Of a DNA stretch of 64,000 nt, positions 20,132 through 29,600 are shown piece after piece; within the stretch, counting starts at the first letter, position 1; the number at the start of each line of letters is the position of its first letter. The position numbers and the translations under genes were made by a program. Below the pieces are notes generated by a model that was not told the origin of the DNA, searched no databases, and was given only the letters and a program-made list of their open reading frames with translations. This stretch comes from Pseudoalteromonas luteoviolacea B = ATCC 29581 (GTDB lineage Bacteria; Pseudomonadota; Gammaproteobacteria; Enterobacterales; Alteromonadaceae): the NCBI GenBank assembly GCA_000333235.1, contig CAPN01000051.1:744001-808000 (forward strand), given 5' to 3'.

Positions 20132-21571
20132 ATGAATAACGACAATCAAGCAACATATTACTGGTATGACTTTGAATCTTTTGGAGCTAATCCACAAAAA
20201 GATCGCCCTAGTCAATTTGCCGGTGTTCGAACTGATGCTAACTTTAATATTATCGGTGAGCCGCTTATCATTTATTGCAGACAAGCTCCCGACTACCTGC
20301 CACATCCAGAAGCTTGTTTAATTACAGGAATAACGCCTCAGCTAGCGAACCGTAAAGGGCTTATTGAAGCCGAGTTTATGCAGCGAATCCATGAAGAGTT
20401 TAGCAAAGCAAATACTTGCGTGGTCGGCTACAACAATATTCGCTTCGATGATGAACTAACCCGCTATAGCCTTTATCGTAATTTTTACGACCCGTATGAG
20501 CGCGAGTGGCAAAATGGAAATAGTCGTTGGGATCTCATCGACGTTGTTCGAGCATGTTACGCATTGCGACCTGATGGGATGCAATGGCCGCTTAAAGACG
20601 ATGGTTCACCGAGCTTTAAACTTGAGCAACTGACCGTGGCCAATGACATTGCTCATGGTCAAGCTCATGACGCCCTTAGTGACGTGCTCGCCACAATAGA
20701 ATTAGCTAAAAAGTTAAAAGCTTGCCAACCAAAATTATTTGAGTTTTTCTTAAATCATCGCCATAAAAAAGCGCTTAGTAGCTTAATCGATGTGTTTAAC
20801 ATGACACCTCTGGTCCATACGTCTTCGAAAATCAATGCGTCCCAAGGTTGTACAACGTGGATAGCACCGATGAGTTTTCACCCGCAAAATAAAAATGCAC
20901 TAATTACGTTTGATCTGACTCAAGACCCTTCACCACTTTTAACCTTGAGCGCTGATGAAATTCGTGAACGTATGTACACAAAACGAACAGAATTGAGCGA
21001 AGATGAAACGCCTATCGGTTTAAAGCTCGTTCACATCAACAAGTGCCCAATATTAGCACCGGCTAAAACGCTATTACCTGAAAATGCGAAGCGCTTAGAA
21101 ATCGATCGAGAAGCGTGTTTAAGACATTTAGCAATTTTAAAATCTAACCCCAATTTACGCGAAAAAGTTTCCGAGGTGTATGCTGACAACCGCGCCTTTG
21201 AAGCGAGTACTAATGCCGACTATCAGTTATATCAAGGATTTGCGTCTAACGGCGATAAAGCCAAATTTTCCGTGATCCGCGATTGTTCTCCACAGCAACT
21301 CGGCTCACTAGACCTTCAATTTGACGATCCTCGTTACACGACTCTGTTATTTCGGTATCGCGCGAGAAATTGGCCAGAAACGTTATCACCTCAAGAACTT
21401 GAAAAATGGCGTAAGTACTGTCAAGACAAATTACTGAATGATTTAGATAACCCAAGTATTAATGCCAGTGATTTTATGCTTACTTTAGAAAATCTAGTCC
21501 ATGAACACGAAGGGAATGAAAACAAGTTATCGATATTGAAAGCATTATATCATTACGCTCAAAGTCTTTAA
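20132..21571 (+). CDS. sbcB: Exodeoxyribonuclease I
   Basis: A 479-residue DEDDh-type 3'-5' exonuclease acting on single-stranded DNA in recombination and mismatch repair. Exo I motif is YDFESFGANPQKDRP (D and E metal ligands), Exo II GYNNIRFDDELTRYSLYRNF, and Exo III AHDALSDVLATIEL (H and D). The SH3-like and C-terminal helical domains follow, giving the same length as E. coli SbcB (475 aa). Monocistronic with a terminator shared with the convergent dehydrogenase. Confidence 0.96.
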   Translation: MNNDNQATYYWYDFESFGANPQKDRPSQFAGVRTDANFNIIGEPLIIYCRQAPDYLPHPEACLITGITPQLANRKGLIEAEFMQRIHEEFSKANTCVVGYNNIRFDDELTRYSLYRNFYDPYEREWQNGNSRWDLIDVVRACYALRPDGMQWPLKDDGSPSFKLEQLTVANDIAHGQAHDALSDVLATIELAKKLKACQPKLFEFFLNHRHKKALSSLIDVFNMTPLVHTSSKINASQGCTTWIAPMSFHPQNKNALITFDLTQDPSPLLTLSADEIRERMYTKRTELSEDETPIGLKLVHINKCPILAPAKTLLPENAKRLEIDREACLRHLAILKSNPNLREKVSEVYADNRAFEASTNADYQLYQGFASNGDKAKFSVIRDCSPQQLGSLDLQFDDPRYTTLLFRYRARNWPETLSPQELEKWRKYCQDKLLNDLDNPSINASDFMLTLENLVHEHEGNENKLSILKALYHYAQSL

Positions 21572-21573
21572 GA

Positions 21574-21608
21574 ATAAAGCCCTGTTCGAGCGACGAACAA
21601 GGCTTTAT
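21574..21608. terminator. Bidirectional terminator between sbcB and the dehydrogenase gene
   Basis: Arms ATAAAGCC-c-TGTTCG (21574-21588) and CGAACA-a-GGCTTTAT (21594-21608) with a 5-nt loop and one mismatch. It fills the 40-bp gap between the two convergent stop codons. Confidence 0.82.
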
Positions 21609-21611
21609 AAA

Positions 21612-22508
21612 TTATTGTGGCTTAGCTTTGTGGTCATGCAACGCGTCAAGACGAGCTAATAGGCTTGAGGTATCAAATCGACCTCCTCCAATAGCTTGAA
21701 CATCACTATAATACTGGTCAACCAATGATGTTAACGACAGCGATGCACCGTTACTTCTAGCCTCATCAAGCGCAATGCCCAAGTCTTTTCTCATCCAATC
21801 AACGGCAAATCCAAATTCATACTCGTTCGCGAGCATCGTCTTATATCGGTTTTCCATTTGCCAGGATCCTGCTGCGCCTTTCGATATAGTTTCAATCACT
21901 TTTTCCCCGTCAAGCCCTGCTTTTTTAGCAAAATGTAGCCCTTCCGCTAACCCCTGAACGACGCCTGCAATGCAGATTTGATTAACCATTTTACAGAGCT
22001 GCCCAGAACCAACTGGACCGAGCAATTGACTAAATCGAGAAAATGCATTCATAATCGGCTGTGCTTTTTCAAAAACGTTAGGCTCCCCACCAACCATTAC
22101 GGTTAACAGACCATTCTCTGCGCCTGCTTGACCACCAGAAACCGGGGCATCTAAGAATTCAACTTTCAATGCTTTTGCCTTATTCGAGATTTCTCTGGCA
22201 ACTTTTGCTGATGTTGTCGTATGGTCAACTAAAATAGCCCCCGCCTTCATACCGGCTAGTATACCTTCATCACCATAAGCCACTTCGCGCAGATCATCAT
22301 CATTACCAACACAAACAAAAACGAACTCGGCGTCTTTTACTGCTTCTTTTGGCGTTTTTGCAAACTTACCTTGATATTGTTGCTGCCATCGCTTTGCTTT
22401 TTCAATCGTGCGATTGTATACGGTGACTTCACAGCCCGACTTTTGTAAATGCCCTGCCATTGGGTATCCCATAACCCCTAAACCGATAAACGCCACTTTC
22501 GCTGACAT
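21612..22508 (-). CDS. NAD-binding 3-hydroxyisobutyrate dehydrogenase-family oxidoreductase
   Basis: A 298-residue beta-hydroxyacid dehydrogenase. The Rossmann motif is GLGVMGYPMAGHL at ~9-21; the substrate loop DAPVSGGQAGAENGLLTVMV is near 121-140, and the catalytic lysine lies in GQLCKMVNQI (~169-178). The family includes 3-hydroxyisobutyrate and tartronate semialdehyde (GarR-like) dehydrogenases and succinic-semialdehyde reductases; the residues visible do not separate these. There are no catabolic neighbours, so the substrate is open. Confidence 0.88.
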   Translation of the reverse strand: MSAKVAFIGLGVMGYPMAGHLQKSGCEVTVYNRTIEKAKRWQQQYQGKFAKTPKEAVKDAEFVFVCVGNDDDLREVAYGDEGILAGMKAGAILVDHTTTSAKVAREISNKAKALKVEFLDAPVSGGQAGAENGLLTVMVGGEPNVFEKAQPIMNAFSRFSQLLGPVGSGQLCKMVNQICIAGVVQGLAEGLHFAKKAGLDGEKVIETISKGAAGSWQMENRYKTMLANEYEFGFAVDWMRKDLGIALDEARSNGASLSLTSLVDQYYSDVQAIGGGRFDTSSLLARLDALHDHKAKPQ

Positions 22509-22552
22509 ATTTTTGTCCTATTTCGTTGGTAAACTTACTCTACGCCGTTTTT

Positions 22553-22573
22553 ATACCCAAGGTTTCTGGGTAT
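22553..22573. promoter_or_regulatory. Inverted repeat in a divergent promoter region
   Basis: ATACCCA-(7 nt)-TGGGTAT, perfect 7-bp arms, between the divergent 3-hydroxyisobutyrate dehydrogenase-like and glutathione peroxidase genes. It could be an operator serving one or both, or a weak hairpin. Confidence 0.35.
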
Positions 22574-22633
22574 CGCAAATAAAAAAGTCATGAAATCATG
22601 TTGTCTCGTTCTAAATAAAGGAAGGTAAGGCTG

Positions 22634-23149
22634 ATGGATAATATTTATCGCTATAGTGTGCAATTGCTAGATGGAGAAACCTTACCACTCAAACTGCTCT
22701 CTGGTAGACCAATTCTCTTAGTGAATATTGCAAGTAAATGCAGTTTCGCCTCGCAACTGACTGCGTTAGAACGTTTGTATCAAAAGTATCGCAACAGAGG
22801 GTTTGAAATTATTGCCTTTCCTTGTAACCAATTCGGTAAAAATGAACCGTTAGAAGGAGAAATGCTTCGAGAGTTTTATCGGACCCAGACTAAGCTTAGT
22901 TTTGTTCTTGGTCAAAAAACATTAGTTAACGGTCCAGATGCACATCCTTTATTTAATTATCTGAAAATGAACACTCGAGGGATAGCGCAAAACCGCGCAA
23001 TAAAGTGGAACTTTACTAAGTTTTTAGTAAACTCAGAAGGCGTGTTAGTATCTCGTTATGCACCAAGGACCAAACCGGAATCTCTCCACTGCGCCATAGA
23101 AGGTTTATTAGAAAATGAAAGTCGTACTCTTCAGTTCTCAAAGTTATGA
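22634..23149 (+). CDS. Glutathione peroxidase-family thiol peroxidase
   Basis: A 171-residue GPx-family peroxidase that reduces hydroperoxides. The active-site cysteine is C36 in NIASKCSFASQL (the usual form is SKCGFTPQ). The resolving region FPCNQFGKNEP (~62-72) supplies the tetrad glutamine, and WNFTKFLVNSEG supplies W and N. Bacterial members generally use thioredoxin rather than glutathione. RBS AAGGAAGG precedes the ATG. Its last 35 bp overlap ldhA in another frame, so the two are almost certainly translationally linked. Confidence 0.9.
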   Translation: MDNIYRYSVQLLDGETLPLKLLSGRPILLVNIASKCSFASQLTALERLYQKYRNRGFEIIAFPCNQFGKNEPLEGEMLREFYRTQTKLSFVLGQKTLVNGPDAHPLFNYLKMNTRGIAQNRAIKWNFTKFLVNSEGVLVSRYAPRTKPESLHCAIEGLLENESRTLQFSKL

Positions 23150-24095
23150 AAAGCCATTTTTTAATGCAATGGCAAAAAAAAACGGTCAATTACAAATTAC
23201 CTATTTTGATGAAAAATTAACGGCACAAACCGCGGCACTGGCACAAGGCTTTAATGCCGTGTGTGCGTTTGTTAATGATACCATTGATAAAGACGTATTA
23301 TCTCAACTTGCTCAGCTTGGTATTAAGTGCGTAGCGCTGCGCTGTGCCGGGTTCAACAACGTCGATCTAGCCGCTGCAAAAGAACACAATATAACTGTTG
23401 TTAGAGTTCCTGCTTATAGTCCTGAAGCGGTTGCAGAGCATTGTATTGCATTAATACTGACGCTAAGCCGCAAAACCCATAAAGCCTATAATCGTGTCCG
23501 CGAGGATAACTTCGATTTAAACGGATTGCTCGGTTTTAATCTTCATAAAAAAACCGTTGGGGTGATTGGCTGCGGTAAAATCGGTCAAGCCTTCGTTAAT
23601 ATTCTAAATGGATTTGGAGCAAATGTGTTGGTCTGCGACCCTAATGTCGGTGAAGGCAACTACACTCAAGTCAATCTAGACATATTACTTGCCCAAAGCG
23701 ACATAATTGCACTGCACTGTCCACTTACCGAAAGCACGCACCATCTTATCAATGATGCAGCATTCGCGAAAATGAAAGATGGCGTTATGCTAATTAATAC
23801 AAGTAGAGGCGCATTGGTCGACACAAAAGCGTGTATTCAGGCACTGAAAAGTAAAAAGCTAGGTTATCTTGGACTCGACGTCTATGAACAAGAATCTGAA
23901 TTATTTTTCCGTAATCACAATGGTGAAATAAACCAAGACGATGTATTTTCAAGACTCGTCAGTTTCCCCAATGTACTGGTGACTGGTCATCAAGGCTTTT
24001 TTACTCAAGAAGCACTGAATGAAATAGCCAAAGTCACCATCGACAACCTAGATGCTTGGTACAGAAATCGCCCATTAAAAAACCAAGTCTTTTAG
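23115..24095 (+). CDS. ldhA: D-lactate dehydrogenase (fermentative, 2-hydroxyacid dehydrogenase family)
   Basis: A 326-residue D-isomer-specific 2-hydroxyacid dehydrogenase, closest to E. coli LdhA, which reduces pyruvate to D-lactate. NAD motif GVIGCGKIGQAF is at ~150-161. The catalytic set is R (GALVDT preceded by NTSRG), E of DVYEQE, and H of TGHQGF near 294. The N-terminal YFDEKLT and LRCAGFNNVDL are LdhA-like. It starts inside the glutathione peroxidase gene (35-bp overlap), an unusual pairing of a redox defence and a fermentation enzyme. A terminator overlaps its stop. Confidence 0.92.
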   Translation: MKVVLFSSQSYEKPFFNAMAKKNGQLQITYFDEKLTAQTAALAQGFNAVCAFVNDTIDKDVLSQLAQLGIKCVALRCAGFNNVDLAAAKEHNITVVRVPAYSPEAVAEHCIALILTLSRKTHKAYNRVREDNFDLNGLLGFNLHKKTVGVIGCGKIGQAFVNILNGFGANVLVCDPNVGEGNYTQVNLDILLAQSDIIALHCPLTESTHHLINDAAFAKMKDGVMLINTSRGALVDTKACIQALKSKKLGYLGLDVYEQESELFFRNHNGEINQDDVFSRLVSFPNVLVTGHQGFFTQEALNEIAKVTIDNLDAWYRNRPLKNQVF

Positions 24096-24107
24096 GCTTG
24101 GTTTTTT
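24077..24107 (+). terminator. Terminator of the gpx-ldhA operon
   Basis: AAAACCAAG at the 3' end of ldhA pairs with CTTGGTTTT after a short loop, followed by TTTTTT. The arms include the last codons of ldhA. Confidence 0.82.
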
Positions 24108-24186
24108 GATGCGCTTTTGTCTGTATATACCCTATCAACTAAAAGATAACAGATTTAGGGCACCGCCAGTTAATTGTGTAAAAATA

Positions 24187-25029
24187 CTATTTCACACCAA
24201 GTTCACGCAGACGTTCTTGTAAATAGCTATCTGCTGTATAACGTTCAGACAGCACAACATCCGGTCTTGGGTGCAAAAATAACGGCAGCGAAATCCGAGA
24301 TTTCGTTGATGCTTTGCCTGTTGGATTGATCACGCGATGGATCGTAGAGGGGAAATAACCACCAGATGCTTCTTGCAACATATCACCAATATTAATGATG
24401 AGGTTACCAAAATCACATGGCACATCTAACCAACTGCCATCTTGACGCTGAACTTGCAAACCAGGCTCATTCGCAGCCGGTAATACCGTTAACAAGTTAA
24501 TATCCCCGTGTGCAGCCGCTCGAATTGCACCCGGCTCTTCATCACCGGTCATTGGCGGGTAATGCAGCACTCGAAGTAAAGTTTGTTCAGAGTCTTTAAT
24601 CATGTCTTTTAAATCGATCGAAAACTTTGCTCGCACTTCTACAGGTGCACACGCTTGTACCCAACTTAATAAAGTCGCTGCAAATTCATTAGCTAGTCGA
24701 TAGTACTCTCGGATTTCTGCTTCTAATTTAGCCGGGACGCGACCTTTAGGGTAAACATGAAAATATTCTTTAATGTCTTTGATGGTAAAACCCTTGGCAA
24801 CTTCTGAAACAGAAGGAGGAAAATAGCCATCTTGGGTTTCTTTGTTAAACAAAAAGTCCTGTTTTTCTTGAGAATTAAAAAAATCTTGCCAGTTTTTGTA
24901 GATAGATTCTACTAAAGACTTCGGAATTGGGTGATTTTTAAGTACACCAAACCCTGTATTACGCAAAGATTCAACGAATTCTTCTGCTGCATTCGGCGCT
25001 TGAAAGTCTACTGTAGGTAATTCTTGCAT
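24187..25029 (-). CDS. Isopenicillin N synthase-family 2-oxoglutarate/Fe(II) oxygenase
   Basis: A 280-residue non-haem iron oxygenase of the IPNS/2OG-FeII_Oxy group. The iron triad is H174 and D176 (AAHGDINLLT) with H231 (TIHRVINP). R245-x-S247 (RISLPLF) is the 2-oxoglutarate-binding pair, and an N-terminal DIOX_N domain is present (LRNTGFGVLKNHPIP). Members hydroxylate or desaturate diverse small molecules; the substrate here cannot be told. It follows the two-component gene at 25334 but is separated by a 304-bp gap carrying a perfect FNR-type box, suggesting its own promoter. Confidence 0.88.
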   Translation of the reverse strand: MQELPTVDFQAPNAAEEFVESLRNTGFGVLKNHPIPKSLVESIYKNWQDFFNSQEKQDFLFNKETQDGYFPPSVSEVAKGFTIKDIKEYFHVYPKGRVPAKLEAEIREYYRLANEFAATLLSWVQACAPVEVRAKFSIDLKDMIKDSEQTLLRVLHYPPMTGDEEPGAIRAAAHGDINLLTVLPAANEPGLQVQRQDGSWLDVPCDFGNLIINIGDMLQEASGGYFPSTIHRVINPTGKASTKSRISLPLFLHPRPDVVLSERYTADSYLQERLRELGVK

Positions 25030-25333
25030 CTCTATATCTACCCATGAGTTGTTATGCGTGAGTTTAGTTTAGCAAAGACAAATTAATTCGTGATACCAAA
25101 CTAATAAGGGAATAAAACGACACGAAAGCCAGTATGTTTATCACCACACTATTTCGCATCTAAAGTGGCATGAGGATAGAGAAAAGAACTAAATTTCATA
25201 AGGACATATGTCCGTTAAAGGGGTGGGTATAAAAGTCGAACCGAAGTCAAATTGATTTAGATCAACAGGTAAAATAACAAAGCTCTCTCCCCCGCTCAAT
25301 ACCATTGCTTTAAATTGAACAAGTTTGCCTATC
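25030..25333. promoter_or_regulatory. 304-bp intergenic region upstream of the 2OG oxygenase
   Basis: No gene is supported here. It contains an FNR-type box at 25252-25265, a 12-bp palindrome GGACATATGTCC at 25202-25213, and, on the minus strand, a TATACC -10-like element at 25226-25231. No terminator is evident for the gene to its right. Confidence 0.6.
25252..25265. promoter_or_regulatory. FNR/ANR-type box
   Basis: TTGATTTAGATCAA is a perfect match to the TTGAT-N4-ATCAA consensus of FNR, ANR and EtrA. Its centre is 30 bp from the centre of a minus-strand TATACC element, close to the spacing of class II activated promoters. The likely target is the oxygenase at 24187-25029, with a leader of ~190 nt. 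Confidence 0.6.
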
Positions 25334-26455
25334 TTAGCTATTTACGGTATATGGCAACACAAAAGACCACGTCAATCCGTGGTTAGAACTTGAAATAGTT
25401 AGACTCCCTTGCATACCAGACTTAATCAGATTTGCACAAATTGGCGCACTCAGCCCCATATGTCCGGCATTTCCGCGCTTTGTTGTGATAAATGGCGTGA
25501 GCATTTCTGCAACGTCAAGATCTTGAAGCCCTACTCCATTATCGCTGTAATTAACGTACAGATTATCATTCGATATGTACGCATTAATCGAAATGTGTAA
25601 CGCTTCAACGTTTGCATGTACTAAACTGTTTTGTATTAGGTGATAGAGTGTCATCGATAATTTTTCTTCGTCAAGCCACAGCGCTTCATTCGGTAATGAC
25701 AACGCAAGTTTATAAGGAGCAACTTGATTTAACTGTCTAATTTTATGCTCAACTTCAAGCAAAAGCGTGTTTAAGTTCACTAATGTAAGCACTGCTTGTG
25801 AATCAGCTAATGAAATAGAGCGAAGTGCTTCGACGCAATACTTCACCCGTGAAAGACCTCGTTGGACTAAGTATAAACTTTCTCTATGGCTCTTGTAAAA
25901 ATCGCCAAGCTCTTCTGCACTCAGCGTCTTTTGTAAAAAGTGTTGCTCACTTTCATTTACTAACTCAGCAAGATAGCTGGTCGCTGTAATACTTGTGCCA
26001 AGCGGTGTATTCACCTCATGAGCAATCCCTATGATCATTTGCCGCATTCGAGCTGAAATAGCTTGTGAAAGCTCAAGTTGTTTCATTTCCAAAAGCGACA
26101 AGTGAGTTTTGACCCGAGCCATGACCTCTGCAGGCTTAAACGGCTTAGTAATGTAGTCAACTCCACCAGCTTCAAACGCTTCCACAATGTTATCGGTTTC
26201 ACTCAGCGCGCTAACAAAAATAATTGGAATATCAGCGAATTGCTCATTTTGCTTAAGCATTGTGCATAATTCGATTCCCGACATTTCGGGCATTTTAATG
26301 TCTGTAATCACCAAATGTGGCGCACGATCATGAATGAGTTTCAATGCAATGCTTGCGCTTGTTGCGGCGCGAACTCGATGATTTGGCTGCTTTAAAATAA
26401 GTTGCAACATTTGCAAATTTTCAGGGACATCATCAACAATCAATATTTCACGCAT
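25334..26455 (-). CDS. Response regulator-histidine kinase hybrid
   Basis: A 373-residue soluble signalling protein. Residues 1-120 are a receiver domain: VDD at 7-9, phosphoacceptor D52 in VITDIKMPEMSG, and TKPF near 101. Residues ~130-373 are a histidine kinase core with H144 in GIAHEVNTPLG and an ATPase lid ending in the NGVGLQDLD / AGHMGLSAPICANL boxes. Receiver-first kinases like this usually act downstream of another kinase. It is divergent from the large hybrid kinase at 26675, and the pair probably forms one pathway. RBS is weak. Confidence 0.9.
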   Translation of the reverse strand: MREILIVDDVPENLQMLQLILKQPNHRVRAATSASIALKLIHDRAPHLVITDIKMPEMSGIELCTMLKQNEQFADIPIIFVSALSETDNIVEAFEAGGVDYITKPFKPAEVMARVKTHLSLLEMKQLELSQAISARMRQMIIGIAHEVNTPLGTSITATSYLAELVNESEQHFLQKTLSAEELGDFYKSHRESLYLVQRGLSRVKYCVEALRSISLADSQAVLTLVNLNTLLLEVEHKIRQLNQVAPYKLALSLPNEALWLDEEKLSMTLYHLIQNSLVHANVEALHISINAYISNDNLYVNYSDNGVGLQDLDVAEMLTPFITTKRGNAGHMGLSAPICANLIKSGMQGSLTISSSNHGLTWSFVLPYTVNS

Positions 26456-26674
26456 CGCTCATTCCTCATAGAGTCAATCGGCAAAGACAGCACAAAAAAT
26501 AAAGATACCGTATGTTCGCGTCATACGTGTTTAATCAAAGCAAGACTTGAGAAATATCCGCTAACGACTATGGTTATACCAATATGCTTCACTATGGGCT
26601 GAGAGTTAGTCGCAATCTCTTGGATGCTGGTGAAGTGCCCGAACGCTTGCTAAGAACGGGGCCTTACACTTTAT

Positions 26675-29600
26675 ATGCCGTTACGAAAAATCGCAGTACT
26701 GCTCGCGTGCAGTTTCTTAATTGTTTGCATTTGGGTTGTTTATCAATTAAAACAATCTTCAAAAAGCATAGACTTAAATCTAGCTAATTTCGACCATTCA
26801 TTAAATGAGATAAGTATCTTTCGCGATGCTATATTAAAACAATTGAATTTAGCGACACTATCAATTCCGCAAAAAGAACTTCTTAACACACTCAAAGCCA
26901 CTCACTTTCAAATTTCAAAATCGCAAAGTGAAAATTTTGAGTTTACATACTACCCGGATCTATTAGAAACAATTGTGCACATTGAAAAGAATTTGCATAC
27001 TTCGACCTTTTACCCTAATAACCCCCTAGTACTAGTACAAGACTTGTCAAACTTGCATGCGGATGGCCAGCTTTGGCTAAAGCAACTAAGGCAAATAGAA
27101 ACCAAACGAATAAACCAAAAGGTTGTTAACGTTCTTTTGTTCATCGGCGCACTATTTACTTTATGTCTTATCGGGCTTTATGTGGTGATTCGCCAAGATG
27201 CACGGAAACTTAAACGGTTTTTAGCCTCCATGAAAACGCAAAAACCGATTCCGAATATGTCGTCGACATTTCTATTGAATGAATTTCAAAATTTAGCGGA
27301 CTCCTGTCACCAAGTTTTCAATGAATCGATTACCCAGCTTGAGAGTTCTTCGATTTTGGCACGATTAAATGAAAAATTGCGTAATGCTGGTAACCTGGAT
27401 GCATTCAATGAACTGTGCCTTACTTTTCTAACTCAATCAATGAGCTTACCAGGGATTGCCATTATCATCGTTGATGGCGACAACAGCTATAAAATCAACA
27501 AAAAAATTGGCAAAGTTCCCTTGTTAAGTGATGAAAATCCAGTAATTAATTTAACGCTTAAGGACGGGGAACTCAAAACATTTAGCCCAAATTCCGAACC
27601 ATTTGACGTGCATTACGATGATCAAACCATTACGCTTCGAATGATCTATGCATTGCCGCTTAAAAATGCCGAACGGACATTTGGTGTGTTATACGTACCT
27701 TCAATGCGGATTTTAAACCAAAATGAAATCTCGATTTTATCTCACGTCACGAAAGACTTAAGTTTAGCCATTGAAAGAAATGAAAACTCAATTCAACGTG
27801 AAAAAACTGAGCGAAAGCTAGCGCAACAGCTAGAGCTTACTAACTCAATGATCAACGCGATACCAAATCCCACTTATTATCGAAATTTAGACGATGAATT
27901 TATTGGTATAAACAAAGCATTTTTAGATTTCTTTGATCAATTCGAGATGGATATAAAAGGCGCTTCTTTCCAATCCGTTTATCCTAGTCATTCCGCACTG
28001 ACAATCGAACATAAACAAAAAGAAATTCTCGCGACTGGGCAAGAGATACGTTACGAATTGCAGTTGCAAGACGGCCTGAGCAGAAATCGCGACATTGTTG
28101 TTTTTGAAGGCCCTTTTTTTGACAATGTAGGCAACATTCAAGGTATTGTTGGAATGTTCCTTGATGTGACTGAACATAACACATTGCAATCTGAATTAAT
28201 CAATGCAAAAGAACAAGCCGATCGACTCACTAAAGTTAAAAGTGAATTTTTGGCCAATATGAGTCACGAAATACGCACCCCAATGAATGCAATTCTCGGC
28301 ATGGCACATTTAGCATTAAAAACCAACCTCAATACAAAACAACATGATTACGTTAAAAAAATTAGCAATGCTGCTCAGCAACTGTTGTCGCTGATTAATG
28401 ACATTCTTGATTTTTCTAAGATCGAAGCAGGAAAACTAACGTTAGAACATACCCCTTTTCAACTTACTGATGTACTTAACAATGTCAACGCTATTTTAGA
28501 AATTAGAGCATTAGAAAAAGACCTTAAACTCGTTTTCAACATCGATCCGGCTTTACCCCCTTATTTGATTGGTGATCCGCTTCGCCTGGGGCAAGTCTTA
28601 ATAAACCTTGCAGGCAATGCCGTTAAATTTACTGATAGAGGTAACGTTACGATTAGTTTGCAAGTTCAGAGGCAAACAGACAATAACGTTTTGGTGCGAT
28701 TTAGTGTCTCAGATACCGGTATAGGAATGAGTCAAGAACAGCAAAAAGCGCTGTTTCAATCATTTTCACAAGCAGACACCTCAATTTCCAGAAAATACGG
28801 AGGGACGGGACTAGGTTTAACCATTTCTCAACAAATCGTGCGGTTAATGGGTGCTGAAATTTACGTTGAAAGCACACTCGGTCAAGGGTCGGAATTTTCC
28901 TTTTGTATCGAGCTTGATTGCACCAAAGCGCCACAGGAAGCTCAGAGCAATTATACTTTTGATGAAACAATCAATGTGCTCGTTCTCGATGACAATCTTC
29001 AAGCGTTAACTATAACCGATGACCAACTTCGTAGTATGGGCGCAACGGTGTACGCAACAACGGATCCGCTAGAAGCGCAAAAGCTGCTCAGAGAAAACTC
29101 CATTGATGTGGCTTTTATTGATTGGAAACTCAGAGAGACAAATGGCATTGAGTTCATCAAACAAAATCAAAATTCAACTAATTCAACTAATTCAACTAAT
29201 TCAACTAATTCAACACATTATGTGTTAATAACTGCCTATGGCCGTGAACTTGTTTTAAATACCAAAGAGCGAGAAATGATTGAATGTGTCATTTATAAAC
29301 CAACTACAGCTTCTTTTCTTTACGATGCGATTATCAGCTGCCTTGGAAAATACGTCTCGTTAGCGGCACCAATGGAACACAATGAAGACAAGTCGACTTT
29401 GTTCTCTGGCTTATCCGTTTTGGTAGCTGAAGATCAGCCTATTAATCAAGAGATTGCCATGGAAATATTAAAACATTATGGAGCGACCGTTACCATTGCC
29501 AACAATGGACAAGAGGCCATTGATGCATTGGAGTCCGAGACATTTGATCTCATACTCATGGATATGCAAATGCCCATTGTTGATGGTTTAACCGCAACGC

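Noticed and set aside
29171..29215. NST tandem repeat as a CRISPR or mobile element
   Set aside because: Nine-bp units in frame within a receiver domain, with no spacers; it is a coding repeat.
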